Source: Angiostrongylus vasorum
Lineage: Eukaryota; Nematoda; Chromadorea; Rhabditida; Metastrongylidae
Length of the DNA stretch: 64,000 bases
NCBI GenBank assembly: GCA_018806985.1
Contig: JADANN010000458.1
Location: forward strand, 2,728,001 to 2,792,000
Reading direction: 5' to 3'
In this document: positions 1-14,884 of the stretch, one piece after another
Position numbering within the stretch: the stretch's first letter is position 1
Layout of the letters: every line of letters begins with the position of its first letter
Position numbers and translations under genes: made by a program
The notes under the pieces: generated by a model
What the model was told of the DNA's origin: nothing
What the model saw: the letters and a program-made list of their open reading frames with translations, nothing else
The model's database searches: none

Positions 1-295
1 GCGCTACACGGATCCCATTCATGTATTCTCCTTCGGGAACGAAAGCAAAGTAAATGGGTTGAGAAAAGCCAAACGCCTCATTGGCAGTGGATGATTGGCT
101 ATATGAAACATCAGCAGTCGTAGTTACAGTGGCTGTGTCGGTCTCGAAAGAGATTGGAGTTGTTGAAGGAGTGGAAAATGTAGGATCCATCGTATTGAAA
201 CTCTGTCCCAAAGAGGTAACAGTAGATGAAAGACTGCTTGAATCCGATGTTGCCGTGATGTACACCACAAATGGCACCGAAGTCAATAAAACATC
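1..295 (-). CDS. Cadherin exon 41 (cut by window edge)
   Basis: Acceptor GTATTTCAG, phase 0 from exon 40. [18 protein letters not shown], then about 60 Ser/Thr-rich residues (third spacer), then [20 protein letters not shown], a new EC start. Open to the left edge. Confidence 0.92.
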
Positions 296-3200
296 CTGAA
301 ATACACTAAAATAAACTAAATGAATAGATCCTTGTAATGCTGACATATTCGGAAAATGAAATTTTCTCTAGATTTCAGCAAAGCAGTAAATACAAACATG
401 CTCCTTTCAATAGCGCGCTGCACAGAGCGACATGGAGGTAGAAGAGAAAGGAAAGAGAGCTTACATCTCGGACGGCTAAAATTTCGTCTTCGATCTTTGT
501 CGGTGTATTGAACGTCTGCGCAGTGCGTATCCAGAAGTCTCTGTCGATGGTGAACAGTTTGTTGTACTTGAATACGAGTTGCACTTCGCTGCCGTTAGTC
601 AGTTCGACTCGTCCCAAGGACGTTCCGATTGGTGAGTCGCTACGGAGTGCATAGGTGTAGTTTGGTTGAATGAAGCGCACTTCTACAATAAAGGAAATGT
701 GGCTTTAAACAAAAAGCTTAAAGCCGAAGAAAAACAGAAAATGAGTATTGCTAATCAGCCTGAGGTCTCAAAAGTGAACTACGCCCTTGCCCGTGTTCTT
801 ATTCTGTACATGCATGGTGCATCGAGGAAGTCATCAAAAACTTGAACTGGAATTGATGAAGTGGTGAGCGACCTCATTTCCAATTACATGTCATCTTTGG
901 CAAACATCCATAAAAAGTTAGAAATAGGTGACTCGAACGAATCTGGTTCCAATTTCATAAATCTGTCTTGGGAACAGGTAGAAATCCTTATACAGTGAGA
1001 ACACAGAACGGAATATGAAGAATAAAACAGAGTGGATCCCGACAAAATTAAAGCTGCGGCGAGGAAATTTCAAAAAAGGTGGACAGGTGTGTTCGTCGCA
1101 TGCGTAATCTAGCTGTATTAACCGAGTTCCATATCCGCGTGCTGTAGGCGGAGCAACGCCCGAATCCGACCACCTATGTAGAGGAGGACTCTGGGACAAC
1201 GAAAGAATCACAATCACAAGTGTTAAGATTCGCACAACATGCGAATAAGTGCTCATCTAAATACTAAAGTACTTCAGTAATGACTTTTAACCCAGTTAGT
1301 TAATGGATGGCACGAAGTAGCAACACTACGGTACCTGTGCATCTCCGGCACACACCATAATTGACTAGTGGGTTTTGCTCCGAAGAGATACACATAAGCA
1401 ACACCAACAATTTTTAATGAAACCCTTTAATTTTTTGCCGCTTTTGGCGAGATAGCTCGCCAAATGACTGTAGGAAATTTTAACAACCCTTTAACTCGGC
1501 AACTCTATTAGAGGACAAACATCGCAGTATTTCGCAGCCGGATGCCTAGCAACACTCTGCAGCAGCGAAGAGAAATACAGTTGATGGAACCGCGAAAACA
1601 GAAGTTGAAAACCACATTAACTTTCTCCCTAGCAATAATCTCGTTGGCGGATGTTTCATATCGACCTAATAGGAATTATGCTGATAAAAACAATTGTCCA
1701 TCCAAACGACTTTTCTGTTTAGTTTTCATAATGGAGTAGCAAAGGCGCATTCAGCCAGACCGGAATATAACACCCAGGAAACAAATGATGCTGAAATTCC
1801 TACAGAATTTCTTTTTATTCAGTAAATGCTCATTGCGTGGAAGATCTACTATTCCTATTACTGAGTGTTTCCCTAAATGTTGCACTGCGAAGTAATGACA
1901 CCTTGTTCCCAGGTATGACCACTCATGATAAAAACGCATGAAGTGATTTCTTCGAAGCGCCGAAGATCCACGTCGGTGTGAGCAAAGGGCTACTGCTGTC
2001 GCTAATCTTTATCATATATTTAATAGGGCCTTCTTCGCAAAATGATACAAATCACTGAATGGCACAAAACTACAAACAAACACACAAAGCAGCGAAATCA
2101 GAAATCACTGATTCCAGTCTCAAATGATATCGATTCCGATTTTTGACTCATGAAATCCTCTCATATCTGAAGTTGGTTTGTTTCTGTGAATAAATGACAC
2201 ATCATGGAGTCTGCCCACTGATTTAAATAGACAGCCGATGCTCATCTACCGCGTTCTCATAGTCCTCAAAGAGTTGCTGATCATACGATGTTGCCGGTCC
2301 AGATCAGAAGGACATCAAGGAAAATATAATCTCATTAATGGGAATTGGACCATTTCCATCTGTCGCTTTCATCGTCAACTGTACTCTATAAACACTACTA
2401 CCTTGTCAGTCAAAGCCTAAAGTGCATAGCGAAAACAGAGAATTCGTTTCTAGTGAAAGTTGTACCGACACGTCCAATTCGAGAGTAAAGTGGAGAGAAG
2501 AAGAAGAAAACAGAATTCGAAGAACTATCAAACAGGAATTCGAAACAAAGTAAAAGTCATTTTATAAGACTTGTTTAGTAATGGCATCTTATCCCAAGCT
2601 GGCCGAAAAACATTTTCATTGCATGAGGAGAAGGAAAAGCAAGTAATGACGAGATGATATGACAGGTGCCTTCAATGAAGCTCTTTCTAATGTAACAACT
2701 GTGACAAAACGGCTCCGACTAAGGGATAAGGGTGACTACATAGAGATTCAAGTATTTGTGCTCAGAATGCGTTGAATCCCTTTACGACGAAAATCTTGCC
2801 AAATATTACTTTATTACCTTAAGGAGTTGTTCAGCAAGGCTGCTCCTTATATCTGGGTTGGATATACTACGTTAATCAATGCAACAGGTTACGAACGGTG
2901 AGGCATTAGTTTTCCTAGATCAGAGGCAGACTATGTCATGGTTCACTGAATTACGTAGAAAGTACCTCTGGCTATTCTTCTCCAACTCCTGTGGAAAAAA
3001 CAGTGACCACTATTGAGAGTGTCCTAAGAATATTAACAAACCTAAAAATAACCTATAGAACAATGTATAAAAAGCCTTTTTGAAGGTTACTCGAGAGACA
3101 CAACATCTAGTTAGATTCTTAGTGACTCTGATTGCAGAGAAATACATAGTTTCCATGGTATGGTAGAACCTGTATCGTATAAAAATAGATTCGTCGTGCT

Positions 3201-6200
3201 ATTAGTTGAAACGACAGATGAAAAACGAGGACTTGGAGTTGGATTCCGAAGGAGCGAAAAGCTTTTAGGCAAGACCGCAAAGTAGTTGGACGACTTATTC
3301 CTTGAACTCTGCACGTGCCCTTCAATGCTTGAAAATCGCAGCAGAACAGTGGATCTGAACAGAATCGAAATGGCCACTGTGAACCGGACGCTATGTCAAC
3401 AAGCAAACTCTTGTCAAGTTAGTCAATAACAGTTCGCAAAAGTGTAGCAATGAGAGCCGAGTTTAATAGATAGTCGGTCCATGGAAGTAAGCCGTAAATC
3501 GCTTTCAGTACGCTACCCATCACGGCAGACTGTTGCCCGACGCGAGAATGAATGGAAGACGTGGTTGGATCCGTATAGAACGTGACCATAGGTCATTAAA
3601 ATATATTCAAGCGTTTTATTAAGGCTAATTTTCGTTGAAGCTATCTAAGTCACAAACCTCTAGGCGGTAATAAAACATAGAGTAGCTTTAATTGATTTGC
3701 TACTTATATTAGCTGTTATATTGCAACCATAAGTCGAGTACCTGATGAAGTAGTCGGAGTTGCTGAAGAAGTGGTTTCATCCTTCAAAGTCGTAGATCGT
3801 TCATCGGCAGTGCTTAAGGAGTAATGTGGTCCAGTGGTCGTCACTGAATCTTCTATATTATTCTGGAAAGAACCATCTCCTGCAGAAGTCATTGTTGATG
3901 AGGTGTCCTCAAGCAAGTTCCGTGTTAGCAAAACGTTGTTTTCCGGAATCAGCACACGAATATTAGTGAATGAAGACATGATTGGTTTGCCATTGTCTTC
4001 GGCTATTGCGAGGAAACTGTAGAGCGCCTGCTTGAGGGCGGAGACCGGGACACGAACAGAAAGTTGACCCTGAAACAAGAAATGAGAGCAGATTTCCTCC
4101 GACAGCTTTTCAATATCAAAAGTTCACAAATCGCCTTACCATCGTTTTCTGGTGGATGTATATGAACGTTAATTTAATTTTCTATGAACAATTCTACAAT
4201 ATAACAGCATGTCATTTCACTTGACAAACTAGTTAATCTGTATTTAACTGGTTTTTTTTTAAACCAAAGGTAAGAAATAATGTTGAAAAGAAGGAGACAA
4301 CACGCTAATTCTTTTTTGCTCACTTGTGCAAAGAAGTCTTTTTTCAGTTCTGTAGCGCTTGCTATGAAATTCTACCACTTCTGTTTCCCAGTTCCTCGAC
4401 AAAGACTACTCTTTATACTTTCTGAGGTTATTATCCTTCCTGAAGAATTGATAAGCCTTCCTATAGAAAGTTATAAATTTCAAAAAACTGCGGCATTCTC
4501 CGACCTCGTTCTGACATCGAGCCCAAACGCCGAGATTCTAAGTAGACTTTCCTCAATCTATTTCTAACGCTTCTTCATGTTGACAGTAAGATGACACGTG
4601 TCACATGAAGCAGAAATTCGGAAAATAGGTCGCAGATAAGCTACTGTCACCTATATTATGTTCTATATGTGATGAAGTACTTATTTATTCTGCAATTTAA
4701 CCAGTTTGAAAAACCCCCGCCATAAATGATTAAACGTATTATCTTCAAAGCAAGATTCTTCGAAAAAAAATTAAAACCAAGCGACTTGTTCAGAGCGAAA
4801 TAACCTCTGAAAAAACATTGAACGATATTTCACCACCACACCATGCGGGTCCTTCGTTTTGCCTCTCTTTCAGCTAGTTCTAAGGGAACCCAAATCGGCA
4901 ACGAACTTAGTTAAGCTGATTCACATGATACCCTGCCGTTAAAAATTATAGTAGGCAGTAAATAAAAAAGGTTAAGATTGTGATTTCGACTTCACCCTCA
5001 GCTTAACTAGGTTCGTTGCCGATTTGGGTTCCCTAGATCAGTCCCGTTGACGGGTGATTGTTGATGGCGCCGATCAATAGAACTAGCTGAGAGATAGGCA
5101 AAACGAAGGATTCGCATGGTGTGATGGTGAACGCGTTACTCCCCGGAAAGGACAATAACGTGTTCGTTCCCCACCGCAGACACCTGTGGTCCGGACTTTT
5201 GCAAATAACTCAGCATCATCTTAGTTGTATTTCGCATGATACCCTGCCGTTAAAAATTATAGTAGGCAGTAAATAAAAAGGTTAAGGTTGAACGATAGTG
5301 TTTGAGAACTGTAAAAGACGTAAAAAAATTCAGAACCTCCGCGTCGATTGCAAAGAGATTTCTTAATTCGGGCGGTTCGATGGAATAGCGAATCATATCC
5401 CCATCCTGATCCACTGCGGTGACCTTCTCAAGAAGCTCACCATTCTGAGAAGAGTTGAGCACGAACGTGTAGAGTTCTTTGGCAAAGCGAGGTGAGTGAT
5501 TCTGTTCCAATGGGTTTCTAAAAATCACTTTCTTTTTTCAAAGTTTCCATTGACGATGTTTAGAAAAAAATGAAGAAGTTTCTTAAGATTGCACTGTATT
5601 TCGAGAAGGTTAGGTTTGCAGCCACTTCAATGATAAGCTGTCATATTTACCACTGTGACCATTAACCTAGAGATAAAGAGGGGATGTGGGTGCTAACTCT
5701 TATTTCTAAACTGACTACGAAAAAAGTCTTGTAACAAATTTTACAAAGTGAAATGAAATTTGCTATTCAGTCTCAATTATGTATTCCCATCGATTCTGTC
5801 GATACTGTGGTGCTATTGCTTGCCATAGGCAGAAGTTAGGTCCTTGATGATGTAGTTTTCTGATGTTGACGTAGATAGCTGCAGACAAATTGATGTCTGC
5901 ATTGCGTGGTGGTATCAGCGAGGAAACTTTAGTTCAGTCTCTGACCCTTTCCTATTGAATCCGAGCGAAATGTGCATCTTAGTAAGCCGAACCACTACGA
6001 ACCGTTTGATAACTCACGTTGTCGATTGCAAACTTTCCAATACTTTCAGCCTTAACGTGGCATTCGATAAGTGGACTCCATCAGTAGCTGAGACGACGCA
6101 AGTGATCATCCCAGTTTTCCTCTTCGATACCGGTTTTGAGAACGCGACAACTCCCAGAGGATTAACGGTTAGTGAAGAGCAGGCCGCATCTCCAGAAAGC

Positions 6201-7665
6201 GAGAAGGAGAGGAGGTCGTGGTCGGCGTCATTAACCGCAAGAGTGAGGAGTGGCTGACCTATCGGCAGATCGGAGAACACCTGAAATGCTCGAGAATAAA
6301 GGTGAAGCTCAGTGTTTGCAACTGCAGCCACTTCTTCTTTGATCGAAAACAATACAAAATGCGATACAACATAGATTAATAGGATATTGTTAAAATATTA
6401 CAAATCACTCGTAAAAAATCTTTACTAATCAATATGAGATGTTGGATCTGGCTGCTTAATCAAAAAAATATCGAAGTTCGAAAAATCTAGTTCGTATGCA
6501 GTCATTCCTAAAACCGACTTCAGAAGTTGTTAATACGTTTATTCATGATGAGCAACTTTCTCCTCACTTCACTTTCATCTCACCTTCTGAAGTGCATTGA
6601 AATGGTCAAATGATATATTGGACCTTCAGGTCGGATTCATTCGTAATTCCAACGATGACCGAAAAATACAAATTTGAACCATATTGTAAAGAGCTTTGCA
6701 AACTCTCACTGTGTAATTTTTTAGGAAGTGAAGCCACCCACGCAGTGTTCCCATTAGAACATCGTTGTTTTATTTCAAGAACGACTTTCCCTCCGCCTCG
6801 GTATTACTAATCAACATGTTTCCTTTCTTTGATAAGCTTACACGAGGTTGATAAACAATCTTCGTATTCGGCTAACGTTTCGACGTCTTCGCCTTCATCA
6901 AAGCCGACGATCCGAGTCGACAGTCCACAGTTCTTCTGCGTTTCTATGTGGCGTCTTCGCCTTCCTATCGAGTTGTGTCTTCCTCAGCAGACCATCTCTC
7001 GAATGAGGCATACCCACTCGGTTATGCCTTTTTTGAGAACAAGTGAAAAAAACAAAACAAGTTGCAGGTGAAAACAAGTTACTACCATCGGACAACCACA
7101 AGTACCAACCAACAGCATCCTGCATAAAAAAAAGGTATAGGTGAAAGGTAAAAACGGAAGGTATATACCAGATGGGGTTAGCAGAAACAAGGAGACTATC
7201 CCTGAATCCTATTTGACCGCGATTAACCCTCTACCTGCAACCTGGGGATTCGCCAAGTTGCGTTTCAACTAAGGGCATCCCTCTATGAGGGAGATCCGTA
7301 TAGTTACACATTGTATATGTTCTTCAGTGCACTATCGGTTCATCGTGAGTGGGGGGATTATACCGGGTGTCAAAATAAAGCGGATGTTCATCTGGAAAGC
7401 CTCGAATTGAGGAATTCAATATTTGCTTACAAAAGCCCAGCTGGTAGTAGTCCTATACCCGTGTTAAAGCCTGGCCAACTGCAAGTTAATTTGGCGTGGA
7501 GAACAGATCCCACACACCCCTCTCTCTCTCTCCCCCTCCCCCCCCCCTTTCCCTCCCTCCTTTAATCAGCTCCAGTGCGCCACGAAGACAAATGAAATTC
7601 ACTGCTATCCAGTGGTGTTCGTCAATAATAACAAACACAGAAAGAAACTGTTACATATGCACATA

Positions 7666-7696
<31 letters not shown>

Positions 7697-7857
7697 GTAA
7701 ATATATGTATATACATTTGGGGCGTATATAGCATAGTGGTAAGAGGTGCTGTCCAAGTGCATGTCAAACACACATTCGAGCACTTATGCCAGTGGAGGGA
7801 ATGTAAGGTGGATTCCAAAAGGATTGATCAACGCCGAACGCCTTACCTTAGCTTGTG

Positions 7858-7905
<48 letters not shown>

Positions 7906-10900
7906 CATATATAAACAAACACACATACTTATCCATGTAAAAAAAGGATAAAGCTCTCGCCGTTGGTCAATCCCTGAGGGATTATTCGCCATGCATTCGA
8001 CTTCATAAAGTATCGCTGGAGGTGATTGAATGCATATCTGGCCTTTACAATGAATCGCGGTGGCCTACCAATGAGTGGATGTATAGAGCCAGTGCTGCTA
8101 TCCTCCCAGACAAGTCTGGTACCAATTTGCCGACCCCGGAGGGATGGAAGGCTTGATGAGCCATGGGTACGGGCCACGTGTGTGTCGCAGTGGCGCCTCC
8201 AACCACTGCGCCATACAATGACACTTATCCATATATACAATGAAATGCTGACAAATACATGCTCCGTTGTTTGTTTAATATGTTTGCTTAATATCTTCTT
8301 ACGTACGTATTTTATCTATACTTGTCTAACCATTCTATTCATTTGGTCCAACTTTTTCACAACAAAACGAATATAATAAATAAAGCGAATGTAACTTCAA
8401 TGATGCTAAGATATTTGCAAAACTCCGAACCGCAGGTGTCTACGGTGGGGAACGAACGCGCTATTGTCCTTTCCGGGGAGTAACGCGTTCACCACCACAC
8501 CATGCGGGTCCTTCGCTTCGAATAGTATAAAGCTTTATATAGTATAAAGCGAATATAGCCAGCGCACGGACCTGTTGCTCAAAGTTGACTCTCTGGAAAA
8601 TTGGTGGATTATCGTTGCGGTTGATAACATTCACAGTAACGGAAGCGGTGGACATCTGTGGTGGATTGCCACGATCTGCAGCTTCTATGACGAGATTAAA
8701 GAAGGGTTTAGTCTCGTAGTCGAGAGGAGAGATGATGCGTAGAAGTGCCTGAGGAGAATGAAACCCGAATGAAGGATTCTGTGTTGGAAAAAGTCATACA
8801 AATCAATTAAATCTATCGAAAATTTTTGACGAACAAAGAGGTGACACAGAAAACAGACAAAGACGAGTCAGTAAATGGATAAAATTTAATATTTTAGAAA
8901 ATGACGTTTGGTTCCATGCTGTTAAATTGTACATTATTATACAGCTCTTTCAGGGCATGCGCGTGATTCTTGAGGTGATGTGAAAAATGCCCGTGAAGGC
9001 GAATCAGCCGTGAATCTTGTTCTAAGCACCATGGAGAGAATTCAGTATCGTTACGGTAGTCCTGAAGTCTCGGTTGCATTTCTGTGAAGTGAAAAAGTTG
9101 AGTGGTGACGACACCGATGCACGAAATCGGCCAACATGACGAATCGTTCGTCCGGTTGGGTGTCGCTTAGTGGTTGTCCATCGACGGTCATGCAGAATCA
9201 AGCAACTGGATCGACTCAATAAAGACTTTCTCGGCTTTTAAAACTCGTCTATTTCCAACGAAATACCAAAAGAATCTTAGTCCTGCTTACGGGTAGCAGG
9301 AAAACAGGAGTGAAAATGGAATTTAGTTCAAAGGATTTGTGTACCACGCATTTATGGATTTGTATTGGTGCAAGATTTGGCGCAATGTTTGACAACTAGT
9401 CGAAAAAATTGCGGTTGGCGTCCACAGAAAGTAAGAAGTTTTTTAGGCTTTCTCACATGTATTCTCATTCTAGTGCCAATGATAATTTCTTACTGAATGA
9501 GGTGAATACGTGCTAAAGGTGGCTAAATCGTCTCCTGATCATCTTGCATGTCTCTCTCTATTCCATATGTTCTGGATCACCAGACCTGACCTTTCACAGG
9601 CAGTGTTCACAGGGCTGCGCAAAGTTTTTTGCCTTAGCGAAAGAAATGTTGAAGATTTTCGTAGACCTGTCAAAATCAAGACTATTAACTGCATGCGATA
9701 GATAATAGTACATAGCCGTTCTCTTCTTCTATCGCATAAGATCAGTAGCACATTTAGAAAAAACAAGAAGAGGACTACGTTATGCTGACGTCGAAAGACA
9801 TGAGATATGAGGAAACGAAAGATGCAGAACTGCTACGTTGTGGTCGATTGTCAAAGGCTAATGAATAATCTTATGCACGCAGCTGTAGGGTGCCTGTCTC
9901 ATGGTTGTTCTCTAGCAAAATGATTAGAAGGCACCGATGAGCACACCATCATACCTTCGTGTGGAATCTAAAAACAAACGTTATAGGAAGAACTGCAACA
10001 GGGGCATTGTGGGGGGCTGTCTAACTGCGCAGTGTTATTATTCACCACTGTGACACGTTTTGTACCCCGTAGTTAAATATGGGCGCGCAGACAGAATTGT
10101 GATAGTGACGTCTTTCAGTACGTCCAAATTCCTAGTTCAACCTCGCATACATCAACCACGCTTTCCATCTCTTTCTGTGCATAAGACCGATCCCTAGTAC
10201 GGCTATCCAAGGATCAATTTTCTTATAGGAAGAATCGAATCGACTTAGCAATCAGCAATATTCAAAAGAAAGACCAAAGTCTTCAAGCAGTAGCCGAACC
10301 AACAAGTGAATTCGAAAGCTTTCGTAGATTACGGATGCGAGGAAATAAATCAAATGGAACGAGTGCCGAGACGTGTAAAGCACATTTGAAGATGGGTTTT
10401 GTAAATGTAAAAATACGAGTAGAGTGGAAAAAAAATTGCAAAAGACATAGATAAAAAAACTGCTTACAGTGTTTGGAGATATTTTTTCGATGGAAAAAAT
10501 GGTGGCCATCATTTCCTTCCACTATACGGAACTCTAGCTCAGCATTTTGACCGGAATCTTGGTCAGATGCATAGATTTCCAACGAGTCATTAGCCGTACC
10601 TGAAAACCTTTCTCAACTCGCGGACGAAACTGATAGGTCGAGCTAAATTCTTTATCTCGTAAATGGAATAGGCTGTAAAAATTCTGATCCCAGCTATTTT
10701 CACAGTGACAGAGGATTCTAACAGACTGACGATCACGCGACATGATGTCACACCTGATCGGTGATTTGCAGAGATGTTTTACCGCACCATTTCTATTGCA
10801 CCGATGGTTTACAAAACATTGATCCAATACTAGAAGTCATTCATGAAAACTGTTCCCTGCATTTATTAACTTATGAAAATCCCTTTTGGGGTTTGTTTTT

Positions 10901-13900
10901 TGGCCCGTGCTAAATCAATGGTGGTCGTCAATGTGTTGAAAGGTTGCAAACGAGCCTTCGGTCACGTTCCATGTCAGTGACGGTGAGGCGAATACTGGAC
11001 GATTGTCGTTTACATCGGTCAACACTACATGAACGGTTGTTGTGTCCTGAAGCAAGTCACGATAAGGATCAGTTCACCAACGTGCTTCGCTCGACTTACT
11101 CGCTTTCCGCCTTTGTCGATTGCCTCCACCACCACCGTGAATGACATCGGTATTTCTCGACCCAGTAGTACATCGCTCAATATTAACGTGCCATCTTCTT
11201 GTACGAATACTAGGTTTCTTCCAGAACCTTGAACTACCTTTGTTTTAAACATGACGAGATTTTAGATACTTTAGAATGAAGAAAACGTTAAGCTTAGAAA
11301 TGGATCACAGATTTACTACAACAATAGGGTTAGCTATGCTCTTGATTTTTCAGAAGGCAAACTACAAGAGAGTGGAGCTGAAGCATATTCACCAGTAATC
11401 ACCAAAGTGATTACAAACAGCTGAACTCTTGAGAAGATCAAAAGTGCAGAAGAAGTGAAAAAAATATATAAATTCTAATAGTATACTTGAAATTAGACTG
11501 CTCAACTTGGTAATTTTGCATTTTTCGTACTCTTGTTTTTGAACGAATAAGAAAGGAAAGTGCAGCGTCAGGAAACATAAGCAAAACGAGCACACAACTA
11601 TAAAGCCCATGGACATTATGGACATTAAGAACATGCCTCCTCCGAAAACTCACCTCCGACAACTTTGTAGAGCAGATGGCTTCCATCGGTTTTGTCCAGG
11701 TCGGTGGCGTTGAGGCGCACAATCGGACTGCCGGCTGTGACGTCCTCTCCGATCCTCACCTCGTAGAGTTTTCGCTCGAATTTCGGTACGTACTCATTCA
11801 CATCCTTGACTTTCAACTGCACCTTCGTGACAGCTTCCATACTTCCAACGGTGGCCATCACCTGAATTCAATGATCTTATCGCTAGGTGTTCAACCGTTG
11901 TTTCAGAAGTTTTTAATGCTGCGCCTAGATGGCGCATGAAAAGCTTCCGTCTTCTTAGGGTGACGTGATGCTTCTCACTGTCAGTTTTAAATTTCGGAAC
12001 TTTTCGCAAGCCTTGTTCAACCTCGACCTTATCTTAAAACTTTTTTTCCTCCAAACACTCTTCCAATCAACAATGAAATACAAGTATTGTAACCTTTCTA
12101 TTTACTGCCTACTCTTTTTAATAGCAGGGTATATTGCGAAATATAACTTCAACGAAGCTGAGATATTTGCAAAACTGTGGACCGCAGGTGCCTATGGTGG
12201 GGAACGAACGCGCTATTTTCCTCTCCGGGGAGTAACGCGTTCACCACCACACCATGTGGGTCTTTCGTTTCGCCTGTCTCAGCTAGTTCTGTCGATCTTT
12301 TGCCATCAGCAATCACCCGCCAACGGGATTGATTTGGGGAGCCCAAATCGGCATTGAACCCAGTTAAGCTGAGGCTATAGTTATAATCATAATTTTAACC
12401 TTAGACAGTAAATAAAAAAGCTACATTGTTACTCTTCTGCCTCAGAAAAATATTGTCTGAAGAATATGTAAATCAGGTAGGAAACGCATAAGTGAAATAG
12501 AAAAGCTACAAACCAGAAAGTAGAGATTCGATGCCAGATCAACTGGCAGTTCTTCAAGGTCGATGGGAGAGCTGACAAAAAAGCGTTCCGTTGGGTAGAA
12601 TACTCAGTGGGGAGGATGGGCTAATTGTGTAGTTAACAGAAGGTGACTTCGGAAACACCTAAACTCCTAATGTTTCTGAATTACATGTATAAAATTATTA
12701 GAATTCAAATACTTGCTCAATGATTTGAAATCAGAGTGAAGCTCACAATTGATTTAGGCTGAGGTTTCAGGGGTTGTCTATAATAGTTTTGCCTTTTACT
12801 GCCGTGTCACACTTTCATGATGATATTTAAATGTCTAATGACATCTACGAAATGAGAGTTGAGCATAGATTGACTTCGAAAAATAATTAAAAAGCACCTC
12901 AATGGATGGAGAAAGTGTTGTTCCTACAGGCACATTCTCTGCTACCTTCAGTCGATAGATGGAATGAGGAAAACGAATCGTTTTATTTGAGACCAAACTG
13001 ATCGCCACCTAAAAATTACCAACGCAGATCGGATGAAGTTTTATTGGCGGATTGCTGTATCCTGATTGAATATCACACCCCAACGTCGGAATAGAAGTTG
13101 GGGAAGTCAACATTGACAGCGCGTACGACTACAAACTGCGTGTCGTGGTTGGAAGGAATCTTTCCGTAGTCGGTAGTGACGATCAGTTCACCCTGAATTC
13201 ACCATACTCAACGGTATTCAGTAATAGCACGAAGGTGTTGCGGGTATTTTGAATACGCAAAACACCGTTCGACAGTCAAATAATCGACTATTCCAACTAC
13301 GTGAACTCATTAACAAAATGGTCCAACGTATAATTTTCTTGCCTGTTCAAATATTGGATGTTTAAATTAACTCGGAATGTCAAACAATCTAATTCTCGTG
13401 TTTGAAATGCTCTGTTGCTCCGCTAAAAACAGCTCATACTTTGCCATAATTGCTTTTTTTACCCTAAGATTTGAAAAAAGATCATTCTCGAAGTGGTTGA
13501 AGTGAAACCATGCTGCCCGAAAGCAAGGAGATTAGTGAACAAAGAAAAGTCCGATTCTTGCGTACCAGTTATGGCTGGTCTAGTGGCTAAGTTGTAACAC
13601 TGCAACCAAGGGTTCGTTGGCTTAAAGGCAATCTAGCTTTCATGAACGGACGTCTACGTCGAACTCTGAGGCCTTTATATGTACCTTGTCAGTGGAGATG
13701 CTTTGATGACAGAAATTCAAAGGAGGTATAAGTCAAGTAGATATGAAAGGACTAACAAACCGTATTGGGGTCGAGATGAAGGGCTTCGGGTGCGCTGCCA
13801 TCCGGGAAAAAACCGGTAGCGAACTGTGCCGTTCATTACTCGAGCGTCGAAGCGATGAACAACTAGTGGAAATCGGGACTCGATAGGAATCTGCAATCGA

Positions 13901-14840
13901 AGTCATACTAGTGGCATCCTTATTTAGTTATGCAAATACTTGTCTAGTGGGTTTCCACTGTATATAAGCTATAATGAGATAGAAATTTCAGAAACTCATC
14001 ATTCATTCTCGAGTGCTATGTCCTGTTACTCACACGTGGAGTTTTCACAAAGGTTCTATCGTGATTTTGTGGATGAAGTGATAGTTTCTAACGCCACTGG
14101 TGTTTGAAAGCTATCTGTTGTATTCGATTGGTTACCACGTCATTGCAGAAACACAGTATTAACCATGTAAAGAACCACTGTAAACCATTGTATAGACAGC
14201 ACTTTCTGTCGTGGAAGCTGTCTTGAACTAGCTTTGAACGTCCCAGAAATAAGCGGGACACACTAGAGAAGTTATTGAATCCTCTGAATGTTACTGAGTT
14301 GAATGTGGTGTTATAATGCCAGACGGCAAATTGCGTGACCAATAGACAAAAGTGGCTGAGAGAAAGGCAAAGTAAGGGCTTCCGTTGGCGTGGTGGATTG
14401 CACATGAAAGGTAAAGAATATGGCGAGTTCGAAGCCAAAGTGAGGTTACGAGTTTCGTTCATACCTCAACATCCTTGTGCTTGTATTTTACATAAGACTC
14501 TGTCACGAAAAAAAAACAATAGGCAATAAATAAGGGCTAAACACCGTTCAGAGTTTATCACATAAAGTTACCACTTTCTTTCCCTCTCTTCTCCGAAACT
14601 GCAAAATTGGAAGGCAAATCGCAACTTGGGATTCACCATCTGGAAACTAGAAGGTGCAATGAACACCTTCAGCTCTATCATTTGTTATAGAAAGTGATAA
14701 ATCACTGGTTTTGATGAAGACAAATACCTCGAAACGTTAGTCGAATAGATCTATTTATCAATCCCCTGTAGGCTCAATAGTTTGAAACGTGCTGATTATC
14801 TTAGTACCGAGGTTAAATGACGGTCGGTTTCAAAATTATA

Positions 14841-14884
<44 letters not shown>

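Noticed and set aside
81..299. Plus-strand open frame of 72 codons
   Set aside because: It is the antisense shadow of cadherin exon 41, whose minus-strand frame continues exon 40 in phase.
3111..3406. Two overlapping minus-strand frames of 88 and 95 codons
   Set aside because: They lie in intron 39-40, whose flanks join in phase 1; no cadherin pattern or usable splice pair is visible.
7496..7951. Open frame of 151 codons on the plus strand
   Set aside because: It is produced by CT-rich and TA microsatellite sequence, which gives Ser/Pro and Ile/Tyr runs.
8894..9219. Minus-strand frames between exons 35 and 36 (for example RFVMLADFV)
   Set aside because: Exons 35 and 36 already join in phase as one cadherin strand (SPNT/ALLRI), and no acceptor fits this frame.
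13565..13640. tRNA-like text (TGGTCTAGTGGCTAAG and GGGTTCGTTGG)
   Set aside because: No acceptor or anticodon stem can be closed, and the gene-like boxes are too close to those of the SINE heads.
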